Shown one piece after another: positions 46,033-54,530 of a stretch of 64,000 nucleotides of DNA (its first letter is position 1; every line of letters begins with the position of its first letter). The notes beneath the pieces are model-generated. The model was given only the letters and a program-made list of their open reading frames with translations, was not told the origin of the DNA and made no database searches. The stretch lies in contig WKFK01000010.1 in assembly GCA_014872815.1 (NCBI GenBank), forward strand, positions 62,001-126,000, read 5' to 3'. Both the position numbers and the translations under genes were made by a program. This stretch comes from Paracoccaceae bacterium. Its GTDB lineage: Bacteria; Pseudomonadota; Alphaproteobacteria; Rhodobacterales; Rhodobacteraceae.

Positions 46033-46863
46033 ATGCCTCAAAACAGCATCACTCTCCGTCACCAGCTTATGGACTTGCCGCCGCTAAAAGTGACAGTTGC
46101 CCTTAATGGCGCTCGTAAGGTCAAAAGCGACCACCCGAATGTGCCGGTCACCATAGAGGAAATCGCAGTTTCCTCAGCGGCGTGTTTTGCTGCAGGTGCG
46201 GATGAACTGCATTTGCACGTGCGCGACAAGGATCAGAAGCATTCGCTGGATCCTGGATTGTATCGGGAAGCGATGGCCGCTGTGACTGAAGCTGCGCCGG
46301 GGCTTGAGATACAAATCACGACAGAAGCCGCCGGCATTTACGGCGTTGAGGCTCAGTTCGATACAGTCAAGCAACTTGTACCCGCGGCGGCCAGTGTGTC
46401 TGTGCGCGAAATGGCGCGGGACGAGCACGTCGCGCGTCGCTTGTATGGTTTTGCCAAAGACGCGGGAGTTCACTTGCAGCACATCCTCTACAACGAAGAG
46501 GACGTTCATCAATACAGCGCCTGGTTGGCTAATGGCGTCATCGCGCCCAAACAACGAGATGTCTTGCTGGTGCTCGGTAGTTATGAACCGCCCAAAGATG
46601 CGCAACCATACACACTTCCGGGGCTCCTAAACTCGCTGGGCGATGATGTGTCATCATGGACCGTCTGCGCGTTTGGCCCAACGGAGCAACGTGTTGCGCG
46701 CGCTGTGTTGCGTATGAACGGTCACGTGCGAGTTGGGTTTGAAAACAACGTTCACAGAGAGAACGGAGGGCTGCTCTGCGACAATGCGGAAAGCGTATCG
46801 CTCGTTGTGCAGCACGCCAGCTCTCTTGGGCGTCCATTGTTAGAAAAGGTGCAGGTCTCATGA
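46033..46863 (+). CDS. Beta-keto acid cleavage enzyme (BKACE, DUF849) family protein
   Basis: 276-residue Zn-dependent TIM-barrel-type enzyme of the Kce/BKACE family, which condenses a beta-keto acid with acetyl-CoA to give acetoacetate and a CoA ester; the type reaction is in lysine fermentation. The early strand KVTVALNGARKVKSDHPNVP (short: VTVALNGARK), the metal ligands in ELHLHVRDKDQ, and VRVGFENNVHRENG are family features. The start is ATG 46033; ATG 46069 would also fit. The stop overlaps the aminotransferase start (ATGA). Substrate is unknown, but the partner suggests an amino-derived keto acid. Confidence 0.88.
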   Translation: MPQNSITLRHQLMDLPPLKVTVALNGARKVKSDHPNVPVTIEEIAVSSAACFAAGADELHLHVRDKDQKHSLDPGLYREAMAAVTEAAPGLEIQITTEAAGIYGVEAQFDTVKQLVPAAASVSVREMARDEHVARRLYGFAKDAGVHLQHILYNEEDVHQYSAWLANGVIAPKQRDVLLVLGSYEPPKDAQPYTLPGLLNSLGDDVSSWTVCAFGPTEQRVARAVLRMNGHVRVGFENNVHRENGGLLCDNAESVSLVVQHASSLGRPLLEKVQVS

Positions 46864-48182
46864 GCCATGTATTTCCACGACACAGCCGCAAAACGCTCCC
46901 AACTGTGGTGCGCGGCGAAGGGGCGTTTCTGTATGATACGGATGGCAAGGCCTATTTCGATGGCTCCGGAGGGGCCGCTGTCAGCTGTCTTGGACATTCT
47001 GATCCTGCTGTGATTGCAGCGATCAAAGCGCAACTTGATGCCACCGCTTTCGCGCATACCGGTTTTTTCACATCAGAGCCCGCGGAAGAGCTAGCAGACA
47101 AACTGATCGCTAACGCGCCTGGAAGCTTGGATCGGGTATATTTGGTGTCTGGCGGCTCCGAAGCTATGGAAAGTGCCTTAAAACTTGCGCGCCAATACAT
47201 GCTGGAATTAGGTGAGCCAGGACGCCGACACGTGATCGCGCGCCGTCAAAGCTACCACGGTAATACTCTTGGTGCTTTAGCGACAGGCGGTAACCTTTGG
47301 CGCCGAGAGCCCTTTTCCCCCTTGCTCATGGAAACTCACCACATCGCGCCATGCTACGTCTATCGTGGCCAAGAAGCGGACGAAACGGGTCATGCCTATG
47401 GGCAGCGGGTTGCGCAGGAGTTGGAAGACAAAATCCTCGAACTGGGTCCGGAAGAGGTGCTCGCCTTTGTGGCAGAACCTGTTGTGGGTGCAACTTCGGG
47501 CGCAGTCCCGCCTGTAGAGGGCTACTTTAAGAGGGTCCGGGACATATGTGATAAGTACGGCGTCTTGCTCATTCTTGACGAGGTCATGTGCGGCATGGGG
47601 CGCACGGGATCCTTATTTGCCTATGAACAAGAGCACATCAGCCCGGATATCTGCGCGATCGCGAAAGGTTTGGGGGCTGGTTATCAACCAATCGGCGCAA
47701 TGCTCTGCACCTCAGAGATTTACGATGTGATCAGAGATGGTTCCGGTTTTTTCCAGCACGGACATACCTACAATGGCCACCCGACTGCAGCAGCAGCGGC
47801 ACTAGCGGTCGCAAAGCGGTTGATTGATGATAATGTGGCGTCCAATGTCGCGCCGTTGGGGGCAAAGTTGCAGCATGAGTTGAACAACACTTTTGGGCAG
47901 CACCCTCATATCGGAGACATCCGCGGGCGTGGGCTGTTTCTTGGGTTGGAGTTGGTCAAAGACCGAGGGACCAAAGAGCCGTTTGATCCCGGGTTGGCCT
48001 TGGCACCGCGTCTCAAGGCGGCGGCGTTTGAAGCGGGGCTGATCTGTTATCCTATGGGCGGCACAATCGATGGAAAACGAGGGGCGCATATCCTTTTGGC
48101 GCCTCCCTTCATCATGGAGCCGTCTCACATCGATCTCATAGTTGGCACGCTTGAGGCCGCGATTGAAAAAGTCCTTTCTTAG
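46860..48182 (+). CDS. Class III PLP-dependent aminotransferase
   Basis: 440-residue omega-amino-acid-type aminotransferase. DGKAYFDGSGGAAVSCLGHS near the start (short: YFDGSGGAAVSCLG), RQSYHGNTLGALATGG, LLILDEVMCGMGRTGS and the PLP lysine in ICAIAKGLGAGYQPIGAML are diagnostic. Coupled by ATGA to the BKACE gene. Together they could transaminate an omega- or beta-amino acid to a keto acid and cleave it. The amino donor is not predictable. Confidence 0.9.
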   Translation: MSHVFPRHSRKTLPTVVRGEGAFLYDTDGKAYFDGSGGAAVSCLGHSDPAVIAAIKAQLDATAFAHTGFFTSEPAEELADKLIANAPGSLDRVYLVSGGSEAMESALKLARQYMLELGEPGRRHVIARRQSYHGNTLGALATGGNLWRREPFSPLLMETHHIAPCYVYRGQEADETGHAYGQRVAQELEDKILELGPEEVLAFVAEPVVGATSGAVPPVEGYFKRVRDICDKYGVLLILDEVMCGMGRTGSLFAYEQEHISPDICAIAKGLGAGYQPIGAMLCTSEIYDVIRDGSGFFQHGHTYNGHPTAAAAALAVAKRLIDDNVASNVAPLGAKLQHELNNTFGQHPHIGDIRGRGLFLGLELVKDRGTKEPFDPGLALAPRLKAAAFEAGLICYPMGGTIDGKRGAHILLAPPFIMEPSHIDLIVGTLEAAIEKVLS

Positions 48183-48189
48183 AGGGAGC

Positions 48190-49026
48190 TTAGAAAAGAA
48201 ACGGCTTGGCCTTCATCGTGTCCGGTGCCGAAACTCCAAGTCGGTGGAGAATGGAGGGTGCCAGCTGTAATTGAGACAGCACCACTTCGGTACTGGGGCC
48301 TTTGGCTTTTCCGAAATAGTAGAGCGCGAACTCCTGTTGTAGTGGATCATGGCCGCCGTGGTGTCCTCTGGCGTCCTGACCGTGATCTGCGGTAACGATC
48401 ACCTCATACCCCATCTGCCGCCATCTAGGGATGAAGGGTGCCAGCATTTCATCCATTACAAAACAGGCATGGTCCATTTCGTGGCTTTCATGTTGGAACC
48501 GGTGTCCCATGCTGTCCAGCGTACAAGTGTGCAGCATACCGTAATCAAGTTTGTGTTTGAGGCAGAGGTTGGTGAGGGTTGCAAACAGATCCACGTCGGA
48601 TGGGGTCATCTGGTTGGCTGCACCATACCCGGTCATGCTGTGAAACCGTCCGTGATTGATGGTGTTGCTCTCAGGCTCATCATACTCAATGTCGCGCACG
48701 TAATCGAACGGGTGGCGGTTAAAGAACTCAGACCAGAAGGAATGCGCAACAGCTCCGGTTTTGCCACCTGTCTTGCGGATTTCTGAAAAGATGTCGGGTT
48801 GCTTGATGCGAAACACGTTGCCATTCCCGGTGCAGCCGTGTTCCTGCGGTGTGACGCCCGTGTGGATAGACGCATAACAGCTGGCGGAGATGGACGGCAG
48901 CACCGAGGTCATTTTCCACTTCTGAGCTGTGCCGTTCGCAACCCAACCTTCCAGATTGCCAAACAGGCGGCTCCAATTGCGCCAAGGTACCCCATCGAGA
49001 ATGATCAGAAGTAGTTTGTTGTCCAT
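48190..49026 (-). CDS. Alkaline-phosphatase-superfamily hydrolase (phosphodiesterase/nucleotide pyrophosphatase-like)
   Basis: 278-residue protein with the metal-site motifs of the type I phosphodiesterase branch: D10 in LLIILDGVPW, a Ser/Thr-rich nucleophile segment LPSISASCYASIHTG, CTLDSMGHRFQH, VTADHGQD and ARGHHGGHDP. The ligand set looks complete, so it is probably active on a phosphate or phosphonate ester. No signal peptide, so it is cytosolic. AAGGAGG precedes ATG 49026. It lies downstream of the ABC importer operon on the same strand, past a terminator. Confidence 0.82.
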   Translation of the reverse strand: MDNKLLLIILDGVPWRNWSRLFGNLEGWVANGTAQKWKMTSVLPSISASCYASIHTGVTPQEHGCTGNGNVFRIKQPDIFSEIRKTGGKTGAVAHSFWSEFFNRHPFDYVRDIEYDEPESNTINHGRFHSMTGYGAANQMTPSDVDLFATLTNLCLKHKLDYGMLHTCTLDSMGHRFQHESHEMDHACFVMDEMLAPFIPRWRQMGYEVIVTADHGQDARGHHGGHDPLQQEFALYYFGKAKGPSTEVVLSQLQLAPSILHRLGVSAPDTMKAKPFLF

Positions 49027-49120
49027 GCCGGGCTCCTCCTTAGTAACAAAGGTAATAAACCAGCGGATTGTGACAGAACGTTCAAGACCGACATTTCGAT
49101 GGTGGTTTTGGATGCTAAAG

Positions 49121-49149
49121 ACAAAAAACGGCGCCGAACCTGGCGCCGT
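49121..49149 (-). terminator. Rho-independent terminator of the ABC importer operon
   Basis: ACGGCGCC (49128-49135) and GGCGCCGT (49142-49149), loop GAACCT. On the minus strand it is followed by TTTTTTGTC. It lies 24 bases after the stop of the ATPase gene; it would separate or attenuate transcription into the hydrolase gene. Confidence 0.85.
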
Positions 49150-49172
49150 AATTTGCGTGACGGCGAATATTC

Positions 49173-50810
49173 TTAGTTGCCAGCGCTTTCCATCTTTCTG
49201 TTGGCGATGACGTCTTCCAGCCAGCCCAATTTCATTTCCGGCACAGAGCTCAGCAACAAATCAGTGTAGTCGTCAAACGGTGGTGACAGCACATCCGTCT
49301 TGCCGCCATAGCGCACCACTTCGCCCTGATACATCACGGCAATGGAATCCGCGATGGCCTTCACGGTCGCAAGGTCGTGGGTGATGAACAAATAGGCGAC
49401 GTCTTCAACCTTCTGAAGATCCAAGAGCAACTTGAGAATACCGTCCGCGACAAGTGGATCCAGCGCGCTGGTCACTTCGTCGCAAATGATCATCTTTGGC
49501 TTTGCCGCCAAGGCACGCGCAATACAGACACGTTGCTTCTGACCGCCTGACAGTTCCGCAGGGTAGCGATCAATGAAGCCTTCGCCCATCTCGATCTCGT
49601 CCAGCAGCTCGACAATGCGCTTGCGTTTTTCGGCACCACGCAGGCCAAAGTAGAACTCAAGCGGACGACCGATGATCGTGCCAACCGTTTGGCGCGGATT
49701 CATCGCAACGTCTGCCATCTGGTAGATCATTTGCAACTCGCGCAGGTCCTCTTTGGAGCGTCCGCCGAGATCCTTGCTCAGGTCACGACCGGCAAAATGA
49801 ACGCTGCCATTGCTTTGCGGCAAAAGGCCTGTGATGACCCGTGCCAAGGTGGACTTACCAGACCCACTCTCACCCACAACCGCAAGAGTTTGCCCAGGGT
49901 GCAACTCAACATTGATGTTCTTGAGAACGTCAAAGTTGGTGCCCTTATAGCGGGCGGTAATGTTCTGCACCTTCAGAACTGGTTCTGGCGTTGGTGTCTT
50001 TTCTGCATGCTCAATAGAACGTACAGAAACCAGCGCTTTGGTGTACTCTTCCTGAGGATTGTTGATGATCTGGTCGACAGACCCGTACTCAACCATGTCG
50101 CCCATTTTAAGGACAAGAATGTCGTCACTCACCTGCGCAACAACCGCGAGGTCATGGGTGATATAGAGGGCTGCCACACCGGTGTCCCGTATGGCTTCCT
50201 TGATTGCCATTAACACGTCGATTTGCGTGGTCACATCCAAAGCGGTTGTCGGTTCGTCAAACACCACCAAATCCGGTTCTGGACACAGCGCAAGCGCGGT
50301 CATGCAGCGTTGCAATTGGCCCCCAGATACCTGATGCGGATAGCGGTTGCCGATGTTTTCCGGATCGGGAAGGCCCAGCTTTTGGAACAGTTCAACGGCC
50401 CGTCGTTCGGCTTCCTTTTTTGAGAATTTGCCTTGCAAGATCGCAGCCTCGGTCACCTGATCCATGATCTTTTTGGCAGGGTTGAACGACGCCGCAGCAG
50501 ACTGGCTTACATAGGTCACTTCACCGCCGCGCAAGGCACGCACGTCGGAGTTTGTGGTCTTCAGGATGTCTCGCCCGTTGACCCAAACTTCGCCGCCGGT
50601 GATTTTCACACCACCACGTCCGTAGGCCATGGAAGCCAAACCTATAGTGGATTTGCCCGCACCCGACTCGCCGATAAGGCCTAGCACTTTGCCCTTTTCA
50701 ACCTCAAAACTCACGCCATGCACGATCTCGATATCGTGCGGTTTTTCTCCAGGGGGGTAAACCGTTGCGCCAATCTTGAGGTTTTGGACTTTGAGAAGCT
50801 TATCGCTCAT
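49173..50810 (-). CDS. Peptide-type ABC transporter ATPase, two NBDs fused (DppD-DppF type)
   Basis: 545-residue cytosolic ATPase with two nucleotide-binding domains. NBD1 has Walker A GESGAGKST, signature VSGGQLQRC and Walker B LVVFDEPTTALD; NBD2 has GESGSGKSTLA, LSGGQKQRV and MIICDEVTSALD. Both H-loops are intact (YITHDLAVV and FITHDLATV). NBD2 Walker B reads DEV instead of DEP. It starts by ATGA overlap with the permease gene and is the last gene of the importer operon. Confidence 0.94.
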   Translation of the reverse strand: MSDKLLKVQNLKIGATVYPPGEKPHDIEIVHGVSFEVEKGKVLGLIGESGAGKSTIGLASMAYGRGGVKITGGEVWVNGRDILKTTNSDVRALRGGEVTYVSQSAAASFNPAKKIMDQVTEAAILQGKFSKKEAERRAVELFQKLGLPDPENIGNRYPHQVSGGQLQRCMTALALCPEPDLVVFDEPTTALDVTTQIDVLMAIKEAIRDTGVAALYITHDLAVVAQVSDDILVLKMGDMVEYGSVDQIINNPQEEYTKALVSVRSIEHAEKTPTPEPVLKVQNITARYKGTNFDVLKNINVELHPGQTLAVVGESGSGKSTLARVITGLLPQSNGSVHFAGRDLSKDLGGRSKEDLRELQMIYQMADVAMNPRQTVGTIIGRPLEFYFGLRGAEKRKRIVELLDEIEMGEGFIDRYPAELSGGQKQRVCIARALAAKPKMIICDEVTSALDPLVADGILKLLLDLQKVEDVAYLFITHDLATVKAIADSIAVMYQGEVVRYGGKTDVLSPPFDDYTDLLLSSVPEMKLGWLEDVIANRKMESAGN

Positions 50811-51622
50811 CCGCGGCCTCCTTTCAGCGAAGTTGTGCGGTTAAGGATCCAGTCAGCAACGAGGTTCACCGAGATCGCCAAAGTGGCGATGGCGACAGCA
50901 GGATAAAGCGCCGCGCCAATGCCGTAGACGATACCGTCCGCGTTTTCTTTTACGATACCGCCCCAATCCGCTTGAGGTGGCTGAACACCAAGGCCGAGGA
51001 AAGACAGTGTGGAAACAAAAAGAACCATAAAGATGAAGCGTAGGCCCATTTCTGCAATCAAAGGGGAAAGGGCGTTTGGCAAAATTTCTCGGAAGATAAT
51101 CCATCCCCGGCCTTCTCCACGTAATTTCGCAGCCTCAACATAGTCCATGACGTTGATGTCCACGGCTACGGCGCGCGCCAGTCGGTACACGCGCGTGCTG
51201 TCTAAAAGGCCCATCACAACGATCAGCACAGGCACAGTCACAGGCATGACGGATAACACGACCAAAGCGAATATCAGCGACGGGATCGACATGATCAGGT
51301 CCACGAAACGGCTCATGGCCTGATCTGCCCAACCGCCAAGAACGGCGGCGAGGAAGCCAAGGATGGAGCCTGTTGTGAAACTCAGAATGGTTGCCGCTGT
51401 GGCGATAAAGATCGTTGTGCGCCCGCCGTAGATCATGCGGCTGAGCAAATCTCGGCCAAGGTTGTCGGTGCCAAGCAAAAACTCGGAAGACGGCGGCAGC
51501 CACACGTCGCGACTGACAACTTCAGCCATGCCATAGGGCGCAATCCAGGGCGCAAAGATGGCGATGAAAAAGTACGCGAAAGTGAAGATGAGCCCGATCA
51601 GGGCAGCTATGGGTATTCTCAT
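50807..51622 (-). CDS. Peptide-type ABC transporter permease (DppC type)
   Basis: 271-residue inner membrane permease. LLGTDNLGRDLLSRMIYGGR is the DppC/OppC hallmark (short: GTDNLGRDLLSR), and the EAA loop is EAAKLRGEGRGWIIFREILP (short form EAAKLRGEG). Five or six hydrophobic segments. Start ATG 51622 has a G-rich ribosome site and lies 10 bases after the DppB-type gene. Confidence 0.92.
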   Translation of the reverse strand: MRIPIAALIGLIFTFAYFFIAIFAPWIAPYGMAEVVSRDVWLPPSSEFLLGTDNLGRDLLSRMIYGGRTTIFIATAATILSFTTGSILGFLAAVLGGWADQAMSRFVDLIMSIPSLIFALVVLSVMPVTVPVLIVVMGLLDSTRVYRLARAVAVDINVMDYVEAAKLRGEGRGWIIFREILPNALSPLIAEMGLRFIFMVLFVSTLSFLGLGVQPPQADWGGIVKENADGIVYGIGAALYPAVAIATLAISVNLVADWILNRTTSLKGGRG

Positions 51623-51632
51623 AACGTTTCCC

Positions 51633-52589
51633 CTATTTCGGATGCCGCAAACGCGGGTTGGCTACAATCGACACAATGTCAGCGACCATATTGAGTCCAA
51701 TGTAGACTGCGGCAAATATGAGGCCGCAGGCCTGCACAACCGGAATGTCGCGCTTGGACACGTGATCAACTAGGAACTGCCCCATACCTGGGTAGGTGAA
51801 GACCACTTCGATCACGACAACGCCCACAACGAGATAGGCAAGGTTGAGCATCACAACGTTGACAACAGGTGCGATCGAGTTTGGAAACGCATGCTTCCAG
51901 ATAATGGTGAACGTGCGCAGTCCTTTGAGCTCTGCAGTCTCGATGTAAGCCGATTGCATCACGTTCAAGATAGCTGCGCGTGTCATGCGCATCATGTGTG
52001 CCAAGACCACAAGAGTTAGCACAGCAATTGGCAGGGAGATGGTGTGCAGCTTTTCGCTAAGGCTCATACTGTCGTTGATTGTTGTTACGGAAGGTGCCCA
52101 ACGCAGGCGCACCGACACGAAGAAAATAGCCACATAAGCGATTAGGAATTCAGGTACTGAGATAGATGCCAATGTGACTGCAGAGATCAATTTGTCCGGC
52201 CAGCGTTCACGATAGCGTACGGCAATCAAACCAAGCAATATCGCAAGAGGCACAGAGATGATCGCAGCCCAAAAGGCCAAGAATAGGGTGTTTCCGAGAC
52301 GTTTTCCGATCGATTCAGCAATGTCTTTGCCACTGGTAAGGGAAGTGCCAAGATCACCTTGCACCAGACCTCCGAGCCAGGAGAAGTAGCGTTTAATTGG
52401 CGGATCGTTCAGTCCGAGATCTCGACGCATGTTGGCGAGAGCTTCTGGTGTGGCGGATTGGCCTAGGATTTGTTGGGCCACGTCCCCGGGCAAGATGATG
52501 GTGCCTGCAAAGATCAAGATCGAGACGAGGAAGAGCAGAAGCAGGCCCAGCGCAATGCGCTGGGCCAAAAGTTTCACAAGGAGCGACAT
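51633..52589 (-). CDS. Peptide-type ABC transporter permease (DppB type)
   Basis: 318-residue inner membrane permease with six segments. The N-terminal LAQRIALGLLLLFLVSILIF and the DppB periplasmic loop motif with LGLNDPPIKRYFSWLGGLVQGDLGTSL (short: QGDLGTSLTSG) are seen; the EAA-like loop is ETAELKGLRTFTIIWKHAFP. The start is one base past the binding-protein stop. Confidence 0.92.
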   Translation of the reverse strand: MSLLVKLLAQRIALGLLLLFLVSILIFAGTIILPGDVAQQILGQSATPEALANMRRDLGLNDPPIKRYFSWLGGLVQGDLGTSLTSGKDIAESIGKRLGNTLFLAFWAAIISVPLAILLGLIAVRYRERWPDKLISAVTLASISVPEFLIAYVAIFFVSVRLRWAPSVTTINDSMSLSEKLHTISLPIAVLTLVVLAHMMRMTRAAILNVMQSAYIETAELKGLRTFTIIWKHAFPNSIAPVVNVVMLNLAYLVVGVVVIEVVFTYPGMGQFLVDHVSKRDIPVVQACGLIFAAVYIGLNMVADIVSIVANPRLRHPK

Positions 52590-52590
52590 A

Positions 52591-54174
52591 TCAGCCAGTC
52601 ACCCACATGCGCTGAGCTGCGTAACCGTTCATCAGGGAGAAGCCTGCAACGCCTTCAACCCAACCACCGAGCTTATCGGTGTAAGCGTCCACGAAGTCGT
52701 TGAACATCGGGCAGATCAGACCGCCTTCATTACGCACCATCATCCCCATGTCGGCATACATTGACTTGCGCTTGTCTTGATCCAGCTCGGCCCGCGCAGC
52801 AATGAGCAGCTTGTCGAAGCTCTCGCTCTTGTAACGCGTGTCGTTCCAATCAGCTGTCGACAAATACGCCGTCGTGAACATTTGATCTTGCGTGGACCGT
52901 CCACCCCAATAGCTGGTGCAGAATGGTTTGTTGTTCCAAACTTCAGACCAATAACCGTCGTTCGGCTCTCTCTTGATTTCCAGTTCGATACCCGCAGCTT
53001 TCAGGGACTGCTGGAAAAGTGCTGCAGCGTCCGGCGCGCCAGGGAAGGAGTTGTCGGAAGTTCTCAGGAGCACAGGGCCTTCGTGGCCAGACTTCTTAAA
53101 GTACTCGGCCGCTTTATCCGGGTCGTATTCCCGCTGTTCCATTTCCGTATACATCGGATAGGCCGCGTTGATTGGGGAATCGTTGCCTACAGACCCATAG
53201 CCAAACAGGATCTTGTCGACCATTTCCTGACGGTTGATGCCATACTTGAGCGCCATCATCAGATCAGGGTTGTCAAACGGCGCGGTGTTCACGTGGGCAA
53301 TGAACACGTAGTGGCCTGGACCTGCGGTAGAGGCGACGGTGATACCAGGCGCACGAGAGACGAGGCCAGCAGTGCGCGGTGGAACGCGATCAATGATGTC
53401 TACTTGGCCGGATTGCAGAGCTGCGACGCGAGCAGTGTTGTCATTGATAACAAGCATTTCGATGGTTTCAGCGTGACCGATGTCACCCCAATAATTTGGG
53501 TTTTTCTCAGCCACAAAGCGTACGCCCATATCAACTTCTTTCATGATATAGGGGCCGGTTCCGATTGCCGCGTCGGGGGCATCTTTACCACCGTTGGGCT
53601 GCACGATCAGATGGTAGTCGCTCATCAAATAAGGCAGGTCAGCGTTGCCGTTGTTGAGTTCGACAATCACGTCACGTCCGTTTGTGCTGACATTTTTGAT
53701 ATCACGCAGCAGACCGAGGGCACCGGACTTTGATTCTTCGCCCGAATGGCGGTCCAGCATCGCAGCGGCGTCAGCCGCTGTCACTTCTTGACCATTGGAG
53801 AAGGTGATGCCTTTGCGAATAGTAAACGTCCACGTTTTTGCATCGGCTGAGGCTTCGAAGCTCTCAGCAACTTTGCCTTGCAAGCCACCGTCGTCGGTCA
53901 GCTCAACCAGCGGCTCACCCCACATGCGGATCAGGTTCACGGCAGTGGTGTTAGTCGCGAGCGCCGGATCCAGGCTGTCAGTAGTTGAACCACCTTGCAG
54001 GCCAATGCGCAGAGTGCCGCCCTTTTGCGGACCTTCTGCATGAACCGCACCAGCCAACATAGTGTTGGCTGCGGCCGCTGTGACACCGAGTGCGCCTGCG
54101 CGGCCGAGGAACTTGCGGCGTGATATTGTTCCTAAAGCAGCCTGGCGGCTTAGGAACTTAAGCTCTTCATTCAT
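52591..54174 (-). CDS. Peptide-type ABC transporter substrate-binding protein (SBP_bac_5), Tat-exported
   Basis: 527-residue periplasmic binding protein. The N-terminus has a twin-arginine motif SRRKFLGRAG followed by a hydrophobic stretch and AVHAEG cleavage, so Tat export is expected. The mature protein reads GGTLRIGLQGGSTTDSLDPA, then WTFTIRKGITFSNGQEVTA, of the family 5 type. The ligand may be a peptide or another small molecule. ATG 54174 follows GGGAG; an upstream ATG at 54240 is not supported. First gene of the importer operon. Confidence 0.93.
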   Translation of the reverse strand: MNEELKFLSRQAALGTISRRKFLGRAGALGVTAAAANTMLAGAVHAEGPQKGGTLRIGLQGGSTTDSLDPALATNTTAVNLIRMWGEPLVELTDDGGLQGKVAESFEASADAKTWTFTIRKGITFSNGQEVTAADAAAMLDRHSGEESKSGALGLLRDIKNVSTNGRDVIVELNNGNADLPYLMSDYHLIVQPNGGKDAPDAAIGTGPYIMKEVDMGVRFVAEKNPNYWGDIGHAETIEMLVINDNTARVAALQSGQVDIIDRVPPRTAGLVSRAPGITVASTAGPGHYVFIAHVNTAPFDNPDLMMALKYGINRQEMVDKILFGYGSVGNDSPINAAYPMYTEMEQREYDPDKAAEYFKKSGHEGPVLLRTSDNSFPGAPDAAALFQQSLKAAGIELEIKREPNDGYWSEVWNNKPFCTSYWGGRSTQDQMFTTAYLSTADWNDTRYKSESFDKLLIAARAELDQDKRKSMYADMGMMVRNEGGLICPMFNDFVDAYTDKLGGWVEGVAGFSLMNGYAAQRMWVTG

Positions 54175-54530
54175 TTGGAAACTCCCATGTTGAATCTTTT
54201 GTTTTTTCTTATGCTGCGGCCCGCCCGTCGCACAAATCAAGGAAAATGTGCCAAAGCGCGCAAAGTTTTCGTCGACTCTACGCGCACAACAGGTTGTCGC
54301 AGTGGTGCCTTCAGGAAACCGTCATACCATGGTTCAAAACCGACATATATGACGTATTTAGACTTTCGTGAAATTATCGGCAGGGAGGCGGATTTTCTCG
54401 TTATGAGGGAGGTGCCAGGTAGAGACATGCCCTATTGGAATGCCGGGAGGGCATTGACCTCACGGCAGCTTTTTGCAGAATTAATGTAGGTTTTGCAAAA
54501 CACTCACGTTTCTGTGCGGGTGCTTACTGA
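54175..54530. other. 356-base intergenic region between the ABC and nasA operons
   Basis: Holds the upstream region of the minus-strand ABC operon and the end of nasA. A plus-strand ORF of 46 codons at 54349-54489 encodes a phrase (READFLVMREVPGRDMPYW) that resembles the N-terminal lobe of APH-type kinases; it may be a remnant or chance. GTTTTGCAAAAC (54490-54501) is a 12-base palindrome. No clear nasA terminator was seen. Confidence 0.4.

Noticed and set aside
54238-54253. Sigma-54-like GG/GC element upstream of the ABC operon (minus strand TGGCACATTTTCCTTG)
   Set aside because: The spacing between the two boxes is about two bases too long and the -12 GC is missing.
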